A stretch of DNA of 64,000 nt from Methylophaga sp. (GCA_024636315.1 JAGXHJ010000036.1:23885-87884); one strand, 5' to 3'. Shown: positions 47,449 through 57,718, counted from the first letter of the stretch. The notes: a model not told the origin generated them from the letters alone. Program-made: numbers and translations.

Positions 47449-48023
47449 TGAGTTTATTTTCCAAATTATATGATCAGGTTATGCAATGGTCTCGGCATAA
47501 ATATGCCGTTTATTGGTTAGCCTTAGTCAGTTTTACTGAGTCGTCGTGTTTTTTGATCCCGCCAGATGTAATGTTGGCGCCAATGACCTTAGCTAAACCT
47601 GAAAAAGCATGGTTTTATGCCGGGCTAACAACCGCAAGCTCGGTGTTGGGTGGTTTATTAGGCTATGTGATAGGTATGACCGCTTTTCAATTTATCGAGC
47701 CTTGGTTAGTGTCCTTGGGCTATATCGATGCCTATTATCTCGCTGAACAATGGTTTGCACAATGGGGATTTTGGGCAATATTTTTAGCAGGGTTTACACC
47801 TATACCTTATAAAATATTTACCATTGCTTCTGGTGTGGCAGGTATGGCTTTAGTCCCTTTTATCATTGGTTCATCCATTGGTCGTGGGATACGTTTTTTC
47901 TTAGTTGCCGGCTTAATGCGCTGGGGTGGCGTGCGCTTAGAGGCTGTATTACGCACCTGGATTGATCGTATAGGTTGGGCAATGGTTATATTATTGATTA
48001 CAGGCTATTTGATCTTCGCATAA
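47448..48023 (+). CDS. DedA/YqaA-family inner-membrane protein
   Basis: A 191-residue membrane protein with about five hydrophobic helices. 'YWLALVSFTESSCFLIPPDVMLAPMTLAKPEKAWFYAGLTTASSVLGGLLGYVIG' and 'FAQWGFWAIFLAGFTPIPYKIFTIASGVAGMALVPFIIGSSIGRGIRFF' are typical of YqaA, a DedA/SNARE-associated (VTT) homologue. It lies between pcm and nlpD, where YqaA is usually found in gammaproteobacteria. The molecular role is not established. Confidence 0.92.
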   Translation: MSLFSKLYDQVMQWSRHKYAVYWLALVSFTESSCFLIPPDVMLAPMTLAKPEKAWFYAGLTTASSVLGGLLGYVIGMTAFQFIEPWLVSLGYIDAYYLAEQWFAQWGFWAIFLAGFTPIPYKIFTIASGVAGMALVPFIIGSSIGRGIRFFLVAGLMRWGGVRLEAVLRTWIDRIGWAMVILLITGYLIFA

Positions 48024-48025
48024 TT

Positions 48026-48826
48026 ATGAAAATCATTTTAATACTGCTTATGTTAACGTTGACCGCCTGTGGTGGTAGCCGAGCAGTGGTTCCTGTTGGT
48101 AGTTATGGCGACAACTCAAAAACAGCTAGTAATTTCGGATCAGCTTCAAGGTCAGGATCCGTATACAAGGTTAAAAAAGGCGATACCTTATATTCAATCA
48201 GTTTTCGTTATGGGATGGATTACAAAGAACTAGCTGAAATTAATCATATTCGATCACCCTATAATATTTATGTCGATCAAAAAATATATTTTAAACAGAC
48301 TAAACAAGCGACTCATTACAACAAACCCGTTGTGAAACAAAAGGTCGAGACCAAAACAAAATCAACAAAATGGCAGCCTGCATCACAAGCTAAGCAGTCA
48401 ACGACATCAACACCTAGCCATTCAGCTACTCCAACGAACAGTTCTGCGAATCAAAATCTAAATTGGCGCTGGCCAACAGTAGGCAAGGTAATTTCAACCT
48501 ATTCCATCTCGTCTGCAGGTAGGAAAGGGATAGATATAGCGGGGAAATCAGGGCAAGCAGTGATCGCATCAGCATCCGGCAAGGTCGTTTATAGTGGAAA
48601 TGGCTTGGCAAGATACGGTAATTTATTGATTATTAAACATAATGATGTCTATCTGAGTGCCTATGCCCATAATAAAACCTTATTAGTTAAAGAAGGGCAG
48701 TATGTAACGGCCGGCCAAAATATCGCAACGCTTGGTCGTAGCGGTGCCCAGCAGGAACAGTTACATTTTGAAATTAGACGTAATGGTAAGCCGGTTGATC
48801 CTTTACGATTCTTACCTAAACAATAA
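48026..48826 (+). CDS. nlpD: NlpD-type LysM/M23 lipoprotein
   Basis: A 266-residue lipoprotein; the ATG at 48026 gives 'MKIILILLMLTLTACGG', a clear lipobox. The LysM domain is 'YKVKKGDTLYSISFRYGMDYKELAEINHIRSPYNIYVDQKIYF', followed by a Lys/Thr/Ser-rich linker and an M23 fold ('WRWPTVGKVISTYSISSAGRKGIDIAGKSGQAVIASASGKVVYSGNGLARYGNLLIIKH'). The M23 part lacks the His-x-His metal site, as in NlpD, so it activates an amidase rather than cutting. The usual downstream rpoS is absent; prfB follows. Confidence 0.93.
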   Translation: MKIILILLMLTLTACGGSRAVVPVGSYGDNSKTASNFGSASRSGSVYKVKKGDTLYSISFRYGMDYKELAEINHIRSPYNIYVDQKIYFKQTKQATHYNKPVVKQKVETKTKSTKWQPASQAKQSTTSTPSHSATPTNSSANQNLNWRWPTVGKVISTYSISSAGRKGIDIAGKSGQAVIASASGKVVYSGNGLARYGNLLIIKHNDVYLSAYAHNKTLLVKEGQYVTAGQNIATLGRSGAQQEQLHFEIRRNGKPVDPLRFLPKQ

Positions 48827-48910
48827 TTAATATGTCGAATACGCTACAATAACGAGCTTTACGCTAGTTATAGTAGCTATCTTATACTGATTTTCAAGAG
48901 GATTACCCCG

Positions 48911-50006
48911 TTGGAACTAGGCGCAACAATGCAACGAATTAAAGAACTCCGAGGTCGTTGTGACGATCTTAGGGGGTATCTTTGACTATGATGTAAAAGC
49001 TGAACAATTAATTGAAGTCACACGCGAACTGGAATCACCTACCGTATGGGACAATCCCGAGCGTGCACAATCCTTAGGTAAGGAACGCGCTAGCTTAGAA
49101 CGGATTGTGACCACCTTATCAGGTCATCACACGACACTCGATGATGCCAAAGAATTACTTGAAATGGCGGTAGAAGAGCAAGATCAAGATACTTTCGATG
49201 TGGTGAAACAGGATCTGGATACGCTAGAAAAAGCCTTGGAGAAACTTGAATTTCAACGCATGTTTTCCGGCAAAATGGATATCAATAATGCCTATTTAGA
49301 TATTCAATCTGGTTCAGGTGGTACGGAAGCACAAGATTGGGCCAATATGATTTTGCGCATGTATCTTCGTTGGGGGGAAGCACAAGGTTTTAAGGTTGAG
49401 CTGGTTGAAGCTTCATCTGGTGAGGTTGCAGGCATCAAAAGTGCGACGATTCATTTTGAAGGTGAATATGCCTTTGGTTTACTAAGAACTGAAACGGGTG
49501 TGCACCGTTTAGTGCGTAAATCACCATTTGATTCTGGGGCACGCCGCCATACCTCATTTGCATCAGTATTTGTATATCCTGAAGTCGATGAAAATATTGA
49601 AATAGAAATTAATAAAGCTGATTTAAGAGTCGATACCTACCGTGCCAGTGGCGCCGGTGGTCAGCATGTAAACAAAACCGATTCGGCCATTCGTATAACG
49701 CATATTCCGACCAACACTGTAGTGCAATGTCAGAACCAACGTTCTCAGCATCAAAATAGAGATACGGCAATGAATCTGTTGCGTGCCAAGCTATACGAGC
49801 TGGAATTACACAAACAGAATGAAGAAAAACAATCAGCTGAAGATGCTAAATCAGATATCGGTTGGGGTAGCCAAATTCGTTCTTACGTTCTAGATCAATC
49901 GCGGATCAAAGATTTACGCACTAATGTAGAAACGGGAAATACCCAAGCAGTTTTAGATGGTGATTTAGACTTATTTATTGAAGCATCCCTAAAGTCGGGA
50001 TTGTAA
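48911..50006 (+). CDS. prfB: Peptide chain release factor 2 PrfB (with programmed +1 frameshift)
   Basis: The ORF track shows only the second frame. The first frame starts at TTG 48911, with GAGGA 8 nt upstream (an ATG at 48929 is an alternative), and reaches an in-frame TGA at 48983-48985. Shifting +1 at CTT (48980-48982, skipping base 48983) joins 24 codons to the main frame, 364 aa in total. It reads '..[16 protein letters not shown]' across the junction, as in E. coli RF2. The protein shows the SPF motif '[15 protein letters not shown]' and the GGQ motif '[16 protein letters not shown]'. It recognises UGA and UAA. lysS follows, as in many gammaproteobacteria. Confidence 0.95.
48971..48985 (+). 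promoter_or_regulatory. RF2 programmed frameshift site
   Basis: The sequence AGGGGGTATCTTTGA contains an internal Shine-Dalgarno-like AGGGGG, the slippery CTT and the UGA stop in the canonical spacing. RF2 shortage favours the +1 shift, so RF2 regulates its own synthesis. This is established for the family and directly visible here. Confidence 0.95.
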
Positions 50007-50015
50007 AAGAGACCA

Positions 50016-51512
50016 ATGATGACAAACGAAATTGAACAAGACGAAAACCGATTAATTGCCCAGCGTCGTGAAAAATTGGCAGCTTTGCGTGAACAGGGTA
50101 ATCCCTTTCCAAATGATTTTCGTCGTAACGTAGTCAATGCTGAATTAACAGTTGAGTATGAACATACTTCTGCTGAAGAATTAAGTGCTACACCGCGACG
50201 GGTAAAAATTGCTGGTCGCTTGATGACCAAACGCGTGATGGGGAAAGCCAGTTTTGCCAATATTCGCGATATGTCGGGCGACATGCAGTTATACGTTAAG
50301 CGTGATGATTTAGCCGAAGGTGTTTATGGTGAATTTAAACGTTGGGACTTAGGCGATATTATTGCCGCCGAAGGCGTGATGTTTCGTACTCAAAAAGGCG
50401 AATTATCGGTGCTGGTGGATGATATCCGTCTATTAACAAAATCATTACGTCCGCTACCTGAAAAATTTCATGGTTTGTCTGATCAAGAAACACGTTATCG
50501 TCAACGTTATGTTGATTTGATTATGAACGAAGCAAGCCGTAAAACGTTTATTATTCGTACGCGTATTATTGACGGCATTCGTCGGTTTTTGATGGCAAAA
50601 GATTATTTAGAAGTCGAAACGCCGATGATGCAGGCAATACCGGGTGGTGCAACAGCAAAACCGTTTACGACTTTCCATAATGCCTTAGATATGGACTTAT
50701 TCCTGCGTATCGCACCTGAGTTATATCTAAAACGTTTAGTAGTCGGTGGTTTTGAGCGGGTGTTTGAAATTAATCGTAATTTCCGCAATGAAGGTTTATC
50801 AACACGTCATAATCCTGAATTTACCATGGTCGAATTTTATCAGGCTTATGCTGATTATAATGACTTGATGGATCTGACAGAAGAAATGTTACGCACGGTA
50901 ACTCAAGATGTATTGGGTACATCACAAGTTCATTATCAAGGAACGGATTTAGATTTTGCAAAACCGTTCCATCGTATGACCATCATTGAGTCGATATTAG
51001 AATTTAATGCGGATATCTCTGCCGAGCAATTGGCAACAATAGAAGCGGCAACTGTTGTTGCCGAAGGTCTAGGCATCCCATTAAAAGCAAGTTACGGTTT
51101 AGGTAAAATTCAAATCGAAATCTTTGAAAAAACAGTTGAACATCGTTTGATGGAACCGACCTTCATCACTGCATATCCAACAGAAGTTTCACCATTGGCT
51201 CGTCGCAGCGATGCTGATCCTTTTGTGACAGACCGTTTTGAATTTTTTGTCGGCGGTCGTGAAATCGCCAATGGTTTCTCCGAGTTAAATGACGCTGAAG
51301 ATCAAGCGGAACGTTTCCAAGCACAAGTAGCGGATAAAGACGCAGGTGATGATGAAGCGATGCATTTTGATGCTGATTATATTCGCGCATTAGAATACGG
51401 AATGCCACCTACAGCCGGCGAGGGGATTGGTATTGATCGCTTGGTGATGTTGTTAACTGACTCTCCATCGATTCGAGATGTCTTATTATTCCCTCATATG
51501 CGACCTGAATAA
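50016..51512 (+). CDS. lysS: Lysyl-tRNA synthetase (class II) LysS
   Basis: A 498-residue class II synthetase. The N-terminal OB-fold contains '[33 protein letters not shown]'. Motif 2 is '[41 protein letters not shown]' and motif 3 is '[33 protein letters not shown]'. It charges tRNA-Lys. It is 9 bp after prfB. The gene ends before a strong terminator. Confidence 0.97.
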   Translation: MMTNEIEQDENRLIAQRREKLAALREQGNPFPNDFRRNVVNAELTVEYEHTSAEELSATPRRVKIAGRLMTKRVMGKASFANIRDMSGDMQLYVKRDDLAEGVYGEFKRWDLGDIIAAEGVMFRTQKGELSVLVDDIRLLTKSLRPLPEKFHGLSDQETRYRQRYVDLIMNEASRKTFIIRTRIIDGIRRFLMAKDYLEVETPMMQAIPGGATAKPFTTFHNALDMDLFLRIAPELYLKRLVVGGFERVFEINRNFRNEGLSTRHNPEFTMVEFYQAYADYNDLMDLTEEMLRTVTQDVLGTSQVHYQGTDLDFAKPFHRMTIIESILEFNADISAEQLATIEAATVVAEGLGIPLKASYGLGKIQIEIFEKTVEHRLMEPTFITAYPTEVSPLARRSDADPFVTDRFEFFVGGREIANGFSELNDAEDQAERFQAQVADKDAGDDEAMHFDADYIRALEYGMPPTAGEGIGIDRLVMLLTDSPSIRDVLLFPHMRPE

Positions 51513-51530
51513 AATTTATATTTAAGCATA

Positions 51531-51567
51531 AAAAAAAGGCTATTTCCGCAAGGAAATAGCCTTTTTT
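51531..51567. terminator. Rho-independent terminator after lysS
   Basis: AAAAAAAGGCTATTTCC-GCAA-GGAAATAGCCTTTTTT is a perfect long stem with a GCAA tetraloop, between converging lysS and the HDOD gene. Confidence 0.95.
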
Positions 51568-51598
51568 ATGACATAAACGTTTAGTGTCGAATGACCAC

Positions 51599-52441
51599 TT
51601 ACATAGCGGCAAATAACGCTAGGGCTTCAGCGTATTCGGCACTGTTTTCATCAAGTTCGACGACATTGATATTGGTATCAATATTGAGTTTTGAAAATGC
51701 TTTAATATTTTGTAGTTGTTGTTCAGAGAGTGCTTTATCGGTATTTATATAGCTTTGTAAATTGGCCACTTGAATAATATCAACTAAGTCTGGACTATCT
51801 CCTGTATCACGATGATAATTTTCGTGTTCAGCAGCAACGGCAATCAAACTTTCTGGAAATTTCCAACTTCTTAAAATAGCTGCACCAATACGGGTATGTA
51901 ATCGGATGATCAAACTGTCTAATAGCGATGAATCTTTGAGGATTTCTGGTGACTCTTCCGCTTTCATTAATATAGGTAAAACGCCAATATCATGGATTAA
52001 GCCAGCGAGCATGGCTTCGTCAGCTTTAATACCAGGTTGTTTAGCGGCAATGACCTGACTAATCGCCGCAACTTCTGTACTGTGATTCCACAAGTCATGC
52101 AGGCGTTTTTCCAAACGATTTGACGTGGCCTGAAACATTTGTTCCATCACTAAGCTGGTCACTAGATTCTTGACCATTGTCAGCCCTAATCGAGAAACAG
52201 CCATTTGAACGCTTTCAACAGGTACTCGACCACGGTATAACGCGCTATTGGCTACTTTGAGAAGACGTGTAGATAAGGCGGGATCGGTGACAATGATGTC
52301 AGCTAATTTTGCTGACGTGGTATCTGGATCATCTACAACGTCTCGAACTTTTAATGCGACTTCAGGTAAGGTCGGTAAGACCAAAGTACCATTTTCTAAA
52401 TCAGCTAAAATTTCTTTATAAAAAGTTTCTTGTTCAGTCAT
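51599..52441 (-). CDS. HDOD-domain signalling protein
   Basis: A 280-residue protein made almost entirely of an HDOD domain: 'LPTLPEVALKVRDVVDDPDTTSAKLADIIVTDPALSTRLLKVANSALYRGRVPVESVQMAVSRLGLTMVKNLVTSLVMEQMF' and 'DEAMLAGLIHDIGVLPILMKAEESPEIL', with the HD-like His-Asp. It is a related but intact counterpart of the broken HDOD gene at 23.0-23.9 kb. HDOD proteins act as regulators of signalling or c-di-GMP pathways; the target here is unknown. Confidence 0.92.
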   Translation of the reverse strand: MTEQETFYKEILADLENGTLVLPTLPEVALKVRDVVDDPDTTSAKLADIIVTDPALSTRLLKVANSALYRGRVPVESVQMAVSRLGLTMVKNLVTSLVMEQMFQATSNRLEKRLHDLWNHSTEVAAISQVIAAKQPGIKADEAMLAGLIHDIGVLPILMKAEESPEILKDSSLLDSLIIRLHTRIGAAILRSWKFPESLIAVAAEHENYHRDTGDSPDLVDIIQVANLQSYINTDKALSEQQLQNIKAFSKLNIDTNINVVELDENSAEYAEALALFAAM

Positions 52442-52538
52442 TATGATAACTTCTGTAGAATGTTAAGATTGTAGTGCTGACCATTTTCAATTATTTTGCT
52501 TGGTTTGCCAACCATTATTGCTATTTTCAGGTACTAAA

Positions 52539-53717
52539 GTGAACGACGACTTCCCTAGAATCAAACGCCTTCCGCCCTATGTGTTCAATATCGTTAACGA
52601 TTTGAAGGCAAAAGCCCGTGCGCGCGGTGAAGATATTATCGACTTTGGTATGGGTAATCCGGACCAACCTGCGCCGCCGCATGTTATAGAAAAATTAATC
52701 GAAGCAGCCCAGCGTCCAGATACCCATCGTTACTCTGTATCGCGCGGAATCCCTCGTTTACGCAAAGCCATTTGCGATTGGTATCAACGTCAGTTTGATG
52801 TGACGCTTGATCCTGAGACGGAAACTATCGTTACCATTGGCTCGAAAGAAGGTCTAGCGCACTTGGCATTGGCCACTGTAGGGCCGGGAGATGCCATATT
52901 AGTTCCGAATCCAGCTTACCCGATTCATCCCTATGGCTTTGTGATTTCTGGCGCAGATATCCGTCACGTACCTTTAGTTCCTGGCGGTGATTTTTTCGCT
53001 GAACTCGAAAAATCAGTAAAAGATTCATGGCCAAAACCAAAAATGCTGGTATTAAACTTTCCCGGCAATCCGACAACACAGTGTGTTGATTTAGAATTTT
53101 TTGAAAAAGTTGTCGCATTTGCTAAAGAACACCAAATTTGGGTAGTACATGATTTAGCATATGGCGAAATTACCTTTGATGGTTATAAAGCACCATCGAT
53201 TTTACAAGTGCCAGGTGCCATTGATGTCGCTGTAGAGTTTTATACCTTATCTAAAACTTATAATATGCCTGGTTGGCGTGTTGGTTTTATGTCAGGTAAC
53301 CCAACATTAGTTGCCGCTTTAGCAAGAATGAAATCTTATCTTGATTATGGCATGTTTACTCCGATTCAAGTTGCCGCTATTGCTGCTCTGGATGGCCCAC
53401 AAGAATGTGTCGCTGAGATAGTTGAAACCTATAGAAAACGTCGCGATGTACTCTGCGACGGTTTAAATTCGATTGGTTGGAAAGTGGAAAAACCAAAGGC
53501 TACGATGTTTGTTTGGGCCCAGATCCCCGAGAGATATCGTGAAATGGGCTCATTAGAATTCACTAAGAAATTATTACAAGAAGCAAAAGTAGCGGTATCA
53601 CCAGGCATTGGTTTTGGTGAATATGGCGATGATCACGTCCGTTTTGGTTTAATTGAAAATGAACACCGCACCCGTCAAGCGATCCGTGGGATCCGTGACA
53701 TGTTTAAGAATAGTTAG
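52539..53717 (+). CDS. alaC: PLP aminotransferase AlaC-like (alanine/aspartate family)
   Basis: A 393-residue fold-type I aminotransferase. The GTG at 52539 is the better start, with AGG 8-9 nt upstream and the family N-terminus '[52 protein letters not shown]'. The PLP Lys lies in '[22 protein letters not shown]', and '[40 protein letters not shown]' is typical of AlaC. It is 9 bp before hom and is commonly found upstream of hom-thrC. Confidence 0.88.
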   Translation: MNDDFPRIKRLPPYVFNIVNDLKAKARARGEDIIDFGMGNPDQPAPPHVIEKLIEAAQRPDTHRYSVSRGIPRLRKAICDWYQRQFDVTLDPETETIVTIGSKEGLAHLALATVGPGDAILVPNPAYPIHPYGFVISGADIRHVPLVPGGDFFAELEKSVKDSWPKPKMLVLNFPGNPTTQCVDLEFFEKVVAFAKEHQIWVVHDLAYGEITFDGYKAPSILQVPGAIDVAVEFYTLSKTYNMPGWRVGFMSGNPTLVAALARMKSYLDYGMFTPIQVAAIAALDGPQECVAEIVETYRKRRDVLCDGLNSIGWKVEKPKATMFVWAQIPERYREMGSLEFTKKLLQEAKVAVSPGIGFGEYGDDHVRFGLIENEHRTRQAIRGIRDMFKNS

Positions 53718-53726
53718 GGGATAGTT

Positions 53727-55037
53727 TTGCACTCAGTAAAAATCGGAATTTTAGGCTTAGGTACAGTGGGCGGTGGTACGGTTAATGTACTGACCCGCAA
53801 TGCATTAGAAATTAGCCGCCGAGCAGGTCGTGATATTGAGATTGCACGGGCTGCTGTTCGTGATTTGGATTCACAGAAAATTTGTAGCACCGATGGTATC
53901 TTATTGACAGAAGATGCCATGGATATCATTAACGATCCTGAAATTGAAATTGTTGTTGAATTGATTGGCGGTACCGGCATTGCACGTGAATTAGTAATGA
54001 AGGCTATTGAAAATGGCAAACATGTTGTTACCGCCAATAAAGCATTGATTGCATTACACGGTAATGAGCTATTCGCTAAAGCGCAGGAAAAGGGCGTTAC
54101 GATAAGTTTTGAAGCCGCGGTTGCCGGTGGCATTCCGATTATAAAAGCGATGCGTGAAGGTTTAGCTGGTAATCGAATTGAATGGTTGGCCGGTATTATC
54201 AATGGCACGGGTAACTTTATTCTTACCGAAATGCGTGATAAAGGACGTGATTTTGCTGAAGTGTTAACGGAAGCTCAAGCTTTAGGTTATGCCGAAGCTG
54301 ATCCGACTTTTGATGTTGAAGGCATTGATGCCGCGCATAAATTGACCATCATGGCATCGATTGCTTTTGGTATACCGTTGCAATTTGAAAAATGCTACAC
54401 CGAAGGCATTAGCAAAATATTGCAGGATGATGTTAAAAATGCAGGTGAATTAGGTTACAGAATTAAACATCTAGGTATGGCCAAAAAAACACCACAAGGT
54501 ATTGAGTTACGTGTTCATCCAACATTAATTCCTCATCGTCGGTTAATCGCTAATGTTGATGGCGTGATGAACGCTATTTTAGTGCATGGTGATGCTGTCG
54601 GCTCGACACTTTATTACGGTGCTGGTGCGGGTTCTGATGCAACGGCTTCAGCAGTAGTTGCCGATATTGTTGATGTTGTGCGCGCTTTGACTTCCGATCC
54701 TGAAAATCGGGTGCCGCATTTAGCCTTCAAACCAGACTCATTAGATAACACACCTATAATGCCAATGTCTCAAGTGGTTACCTCCTATTATTTACGGATC
54801 GCTACAGAAGATAAATTAGGTGTACTCGCTGATATCACCCGTATCTTAAGTGTCAATGGCATTAGTATTGAAGCTATCGTGCAAAAAGAACCAGAACAGC
54901 AAGGTGGCATGGTTCCGTTGATCATGCTGACCCATGAGGTTTTAGAAAAAAATATGGATGCAGCGATTACGCAAATCGAGGCATTAAGCACCGTTAAGGA
55001 TTCAGTCATGCGAATTCGCATGGAATCATTAGGATAG
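53727..55037 (+). CDS. hom: Homoserine dehydrogenase Hom
   Basis: A 436-residue enzyme that reduces aspartate semialdehyde to homoserine. The nucleotide-binding start is 'VKIGILGLGTVGGGTVNVLTRNALEI'. The catalytic region is 'AAVAGGIPIIKAMREGLAGNRIEWLAGIINGTGNFILTEMRDKGRDFAEVLTEAQALGYAEADPTFDVEGIDAAHKLTIMASIAFG', and a C-terminal ACT domain ('YYLRIATEDKLGVLADITRILSVNGISIEAIVQKEPEQQ') provides feedback control. The start is a TTG with GGGGA just upstream. Confidence 0.96.
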   Translation: MHSVKIGILGLGTVGGGTVNVLTRNALEISRRAGRDIEIARAAVRDLDSQKICSTDGILLTEDAMDIINDPEIEIVVELIGGTGIARELVMKAIENGKHVVTANKALIALHGNELFAKAQEKGVTISFEAAVAGGIPIIKAMREGLAGNRIEWLAGIINGTGNFILTEMRDKGRDFAEVLTEAQALGYAEADPTFDVEGIDAAHKLTIMASIAFGIPLQFEKCYTEGISKILQDDVKNAGELGYRIKHLGMAKKTPQGIELRVHPTLIPHRRLIANVDGVMNAILVHGDAVGSTLYYGAGAGSDATASAVVADIVDVVRALTSDPENRVPHLAFKPDSLDNTPIMPMSQVVTSYYLRIATEDKLGVLADITRILSVNGISIEAIVQKEPEQQGGMVPLIMLTHEVLEKNMDAAITQIEALSTVKDSVMRIRMESLG

Positions 55038-55092
55038 AGCTGACGTAAGTTAAGCACTCCCAATACAGATAGATATTTAAAGAGGAAATTTT

Positions 55093-56238
55093 ATGCCATT
55101 TCGTCCACGTTACACAGGTCTAATTGAACGTTACCGTGACCGCTTACCGGTCAGTGCCGATACCAAAATAATCAGCTTGGGTGAAGGTAATACGCCGTTA
55201 TTAAAACTGAATAATATTCCAAAACACATTGGGAAAAATGTTGAGATTTATGTCAAATATGAAGGTTTAAATCCTACTGGCTCATTTAAAGATCGTGGTA
55301 TGACCATGGCGGTGACTAAAGCAGTTGAAGCGGGTAGTAAGGCAATTATTTGTGCTTCAACGGGTAATACTTCAGCCGCCGCAGCTGCCTATGCCGCACG
55401 GGCTGGTATTACAGCATTTGTATTGATTCCTGATGGCAAAATTGCCTTAGGTAAATTAGCGCAAGCGATGATGCACGATGCGGTTGTTATTCAAATCAAA
55501 GGTAACTTTGATGAAGGCATGCAATTAGTAAAAGATGTGGCTGAACATGCGCCCGTCACCATTGTTAACTCAATCAACCCTTATCGTTTACAAGGCCAAA
55601 AAACAGCGGCATTTGAAATCGTTGAAGAATTAGGCCGTGCCCCAGATTATCACTGCCTGCCAGTTGGTAATGCCGGTAACATAACCGCGCATTGGATTGG
55701 TTATAGTGAATATGCATCAAAATGTGGTGACCACGTTACCGATGCATGTGCACTGTGTCATGGTGAGTGTAAATTTACTAAAGATGCAGTTATTAGTAGT
55801 CGCCCTAAAATGGTTGGCTATCAAGCTGCTGGCAGTGCGCCATTTATGCGTGGTGAAATGGTTGATAATCCTGAAACAGTGGCAACCGCAATTCGTATCG
55901 GTCATCCTCAAAGCTGGGATATGGCTTGGAAAGTTAAAGAAGAATCAGAAGGTTGGTTCGATGAGTGTGATGATGACACTATTTTAGCGGCACAAAAATT
56001 ATTAGCTGAAAAAGAAGGTATCTTTTGTGAACCTGCTTCAGCTACCTCATTAGCCGGTGCAATTAGAGATATCCAATCAGGTAAAATTCCTGAAGGTAGT
56101 GTCGTGGTGTGTACTTTGACTGGACATGGTTTGAAAGATCCTGATATCGCCATTAAACAAAGCTCATCCCCTCTTATTACCGTCGATGCCAATCTTGATG
56201 CTGTACGTGATGCTATTTTGGGTAACTTGGCTAAATAA
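55093..56238 (+). CDS. thrC: Threonine synthase ThrC
   Basis: A 381-residue PLP enzyme. The Lys and substrate motifs are 'VKYEGLNPTGSFKDRGMTMAVTKAVEAGSKAIICASTGNTSAAAAAYAARAGI' and 'PVGNAGNITAHWIGY'. 'CDDDTILAAQKLLAEKEGIFCEPASATSLAGAIRDI' completes the family pattern. It converts O-phosphohomoserine to threonine. It follows hom in the threonine unit, with an AGAGG ribosome-binding site before its ATG. Confidence 0.97.
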   Translation: MPFRPRYTGLIERYRDRLPVSADTKIISLGEGNTPLLKLNNIPKHIGKNVEIYVKYEGLNPTGSFKDRGMTMAVTKAVEAGSKAIICASTGNTSAAAAAYAARAGITAFVLIPDGKIALGKLAQAMMHDAVVIQIKGNFDEGMQLVKDVAEHAPVTIVNSINPYRLQGQKTAAFEIVEELGRAPDYHCLPVGNAGNITAHWIGYSEYASKCGDHVTDACALCHGECKFTKDAVISSRPKMVGYQAAGSAPFMRGEMVDNPETVATAIRIGHPQSWDMAWKVKEESEGWFDECDDDTILAAQKLLAEKEGIFCEPASATSLAGAIRDIQSGKIPEGSVVVCTLTGHGLKDPDIAIKQSSSPLITVDANLDAVRDAILGNLAK

Positions 56239-56747
56239 TGGATAAGGTCGAGATTCCAGACCCCGATGAGGCGGAAATAAAAGCGGCAAAAATACCTCAT
56301 GATATTTTCTTAAGCAACTTGATTATGAACCATATTTTGTTGTTTACTGGGATCTCGACTTTTGGTCCGCAATACTTGTATTTTATGGCCTTAGTACCTA
56401 TATTTTCAGTTATGGCACTTGCCTATACATTCTACCGAGCAAGTACAGTAAAACGTGAAGATAGTGAGTATGTCTATATTCATTGGCAAATCGCAAGGCG
56501 CTGGAGCTTATTATTTACTTATGCTTTGTTATTACTCAGCTCGGTATCATTGCTTGGCTGGTTAGCTAATCAGCACCTTGGTCTTATGAAAGAAGCTGTT
56601 TATGGCTTGATTGGTGGTTTTGGAATATTACCCACATTAGTCACTGTTTTGGTACTGATTGTGATTGAATCTGATTCATTGCATCATGCCCGAGTAGGCA
56701 CGCTTCCAAAGTGGGCCTTACGACGATTTCTTGGTATTGAAACCTAG
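56238..56747 (+). CDS. Small multi-spanning membrane protein (unknown)
   Basis: A 169-residue protein with about four hydrophobic segments: 'FLSNLIMNHILLFTGISTFGPQYLYFMALVPIFSVMALAYTFY', 'WSLLFTYALLLLSSVSLLGWLA' and 'AVYGLIGGFGILPTLVTVLVLIVIESDSLHHARVG'. The N-terminus is acidic. I do not recognise the family. The ATG overlaps the thrC stop (TAATG), so it is co-translated with threonine synthase. Its stop and the stop of the convergent MOSC gene share the tetranucleotide CTAG. Confidence 0.75.
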   Translation: MDKVEIPDPDEAEIKAAKIPHDIFLSNLIMNHILLFTGISTFGPQYLYFMALVPIFSVMALAYTFYRASTVKREDSEYVYIHWQIARRWSLLFTYALLLLSSVSLLGWLANQHLGLMKEAVYGLIGGFGILPTLVTVLVLIVIESDSLHHARVGTLPKWALRRFLGIET

Positions 56748-57391
56748 GCCTTAGCTAATCGTTCTAAAACTTTCTCACGCCATTCGTCAGATAATTCTGG
56801 CGTTTTGGCGGCAGTTTTCATGACTTTTTCAGCATCTATAAAGTCTTCATCAAAGTAGGCCGAAAACAAGGTTTTTAATGACAACTGATTTGGGTGTTGA
56901 TAAATACGCGTAACGTTATCACCAGCCGTAATAGAACCCATTTTAAGTACTTTAAAATAAATACCAGTGTGACCATGCTGAATAAACTGTTTCGGCATGG
57001 TTTCAAGCGCTAACGCTATACCGAGTTTGAAGCAAGGCACTCGTGGTTGGGTCGCCTCTAAAATACAGTCACCGATTTGTATTTGATCACCTATACATAA
57101 TGAAGCCTCATCTAAACCACTAATGGTGAGGTTTTCTCCAAACTGACCGTAGTGTAGATCAGATCTAGCAAGTGTTTGTCGCCAAAAATCATACTGTTCA
57201 GTAGCAAAGGCATAAACGGCTTTATGCCCACCACCATGATTTTCTAAGTCGGCTTGTTGATCGCCAGCTAATTTAAACTGGTGAACAGCCACTTTGCCCG
57301 CAATGGGCTTTTTAAAAATACTGGTCGAAATTCGGGTGTCATTGTAGTCAACCTCAACAGGAAGTGAGACATTGACTGAAACGAGTTTCAT
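56744..57391 (-). CDS. MOSC-domain protein (YiiM-like)
   Basis: A 215-residue protein. The MOSC core includes 'DQQADLENHGGGHKAVYAFATEQYDFWRQTLARSDLHYGQFGENLTISGLDEASLCIGDQIQIGDCILEATQPRVPCFKLGIAL', with the conserved Cys in 'QPRVPCFKLG'. YiiM-type MOSC proteins are thought to bind the molybdenum cofactor and reduce hydroxylated bases, which would again draw on the molybdenum genes in this window. It ends a long minus-strand operon; the ATG overlaps the preceding TGA. Confidence 0.9.
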   Translation of the reverse strand: MKLVSVNVSLPVEVDYNDTRISTSIFKKPIAGKVAVHQFKLAGDQQADLENHGGGHKAVYAFATEQYDFWRQTLARSDLHYGQFGENLTISGLDEASLCIGDQIQIGDCILEATQPRVPCFKLGIALALETMPKQFIQHGHTGIYFKVLKMGSITAGDNVTRIYQHPNQLSLKTLFSAYFDEDFIDAEKVMKTAAKTPELSDEWREKVLERLAKA

Positions 57392-57684
57392 TGTTTATGT
57401 GGCACAACCGAATGTATCACTAAATTATTTTCAAAGAACACCACAAAATTGGTATAGATCCAGCGAGCGATCGGCGGTTGACCGACGGCGGCGATTTTTT
57501 GCTCAGGTTGACCGAATTTTTGTTCAACAGTAGCCATCGACATGCCCTGTATTGGACGTAATACGCCTTCGGCACTGTTGGCTACCTGATGAGTAGGATC
57601 GGTGATAGAAATGACTTCTGCTTGGCTAAGCGATGTTGTCGATAGTAATACGCAAGCAAGCAAGGTAAATGTACATTTTTTCAT
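57388..57684 (-). CDS. Small exported SmpA/OmlA-like protein (unknown)
   Basis: A 98-residue exported protein; the ATG at 57684 is preceded by AAGGAG and yields a signal peptide (MKKCTFTLLACVLLSTTSLSQA). The core 'GVLRPIQGMSMATVEQKFGQPEQKIAAVGQPPIARWIYTNFVVFFENNLVIHSVV' matches the SmpA/OmlA-like 'RP..GM....V...FG.P....VG.PPI.RW.Y..F.V.FE...VIHSVV' pattern found in many gammaproteobacteria. The function is not known. The track's longer version adds 19 residues upstream that I reject. Confidence 0.8.
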   Translation of the reverse strand: MKKCTFTLLACVLLSTTSLSQAEVISITDPTHQVANSAEGVLRPIQGMSMATVEQKFGQPEQKIAAVGQPPIARWIYTNFVVFFENNLVIHSVVPHKQ

Positions 57685-57718
57685 GGGCAGAACTCCTTTC
57701 GATAATATAAACAGCATA

